Below are positions 63,971-64,000 of a stretch of 64,000 bases of DNA, piece after piece. This DNA comes from Gimesia alba. Its GTDB lineage: Bacteria; Planctomycetota; Planctomycetia; Planctomycetales; Planctomycetaceae. The notes under the pieces were generated by a model, which was not told the DNA's origin, did no database searches, and saw only the letters and a list, made by a program, of their open reading frames with translations. Location: contig NZ_CP036269.1 of assembly GCF_007744675.1 (NCBI RefSeq), forward strand, positions 4,691,546 to 4,755,545, written 5' to 3'. Numbering within the stretch: the stretch's first letter is position 1; every line of letters begins with the position of its first letter. The position numbers and the translations under genes are program-made.

Positions 63971-64000
63971 ATGAACGAATTGGAAATGAACCGCAGGCAG
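63971..64000 (+). CDS. start of next gene, cut by window edge
   Basis: Only the first ten codons are visible (MNELEMNRRQ). Same strand and 154 bp after the vault-like gene, so it may belong to its transcript or follow its own promoter in the AT-rich gap 63817-63970. Product cannot be judged. Confidence 0.4.
   Translation, partial: MNELEMNRRQ

Noticed and set aside
1..64000. CRISPR array, prophage, insertion sequence with transposase, rRNA or tRNA genes
   Set aside because: I looked for regularly spaced repeats, transposase or integrase motifs, and T-loop sequences on both strands and found none; the dispersed palindromes are not regularly spaced.

Overview
The window reads as a chromosome segment of a planctomycete, most likely a Gimesia/Planctomyces-type member of the Planctomycetales. 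The markers are a PSCyt1/DUF1549/DUF1553 cytochrome-type giant protein directly followed by a DUF1501 protein, a second DUF1501 gene, Tat-type Gfo/Idh/MocA and TIM-barrel proteins, several NPCBM-domain proteins, a formylglycine sulfatase, a PIG-L deacetylase and many secreted proteins of unknown role. Assignment to genus is inference; there is no rRNA or tRNA gene in the window to settle it.

Layout. 1-8.2 kb: a pair of HtrA-like trypsin/PDZ genes (one catalytically degenerate and cut by the window edge), a small operon rfbC-like/pdxA/histidine phosphatase, a broken family 10 pectate lyase gene carrying three lesions, and a secreted FAD oxidoreductase. 8.5-15.3 kb: a free-standing FtsH-type metallopeptidase domain, a cyclotransferase-like protein, a hybrid histidine kinase whose H-box histidine is Gln, a TauD-like dioxygenase, a DUF454 protein, and a TIM-barrel isomerase coupled to DUF2237. 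15.4-26.6 kb: a secreted sugar dehydrogenase, a contiguous minus-strand set (lipoprotein, cyclase-fold protein, NPCBM protein), purQ, a catalytic-domain-only 2-isopropylmalate synthase, a CPA2 antiporter, a Gfo/Idh/MocA oxidoreductase and a PIG-L deacetylase. 26.7-33.1 kb: a lipoprotein, the PSCyt/DUF1553 plus DUF1501 operon, and an AlkD-like repair protein.

33.1-62.2 kb is accessory in character: many short orphan genes, two SMI1/KNR4 proteins, a YcaQ-like glycosylase, DsbB with a tiny partner gene, a tandem NPCBM duplication, a sirtuin, a LexA-type DNA-binding domain without its protease, a sulfatase, and long gene-poor gaps filled with dispersed palindromic repeats of at least four families. 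The last genes are a large polytopic membrane protein and, at 62.6-63.8 kb, a protein whose layout resembles eukaryotic major vault protein (repeat-like N-terminus, SPFH/shoulder-like domain, long charged helix). A further gene starts at the right edge.

The strongest leads for new biology are the vault-like protein with its own promoter and operator-like palindrome, the histidine-less hybrid kinase, the DsbB/small membrane protein pair, and the repeat families, including an 85-87 bp direct repeat that brackets the LexA-domain gene. All functional calls come from reading motifs in the translated sequence; no database search was possible.
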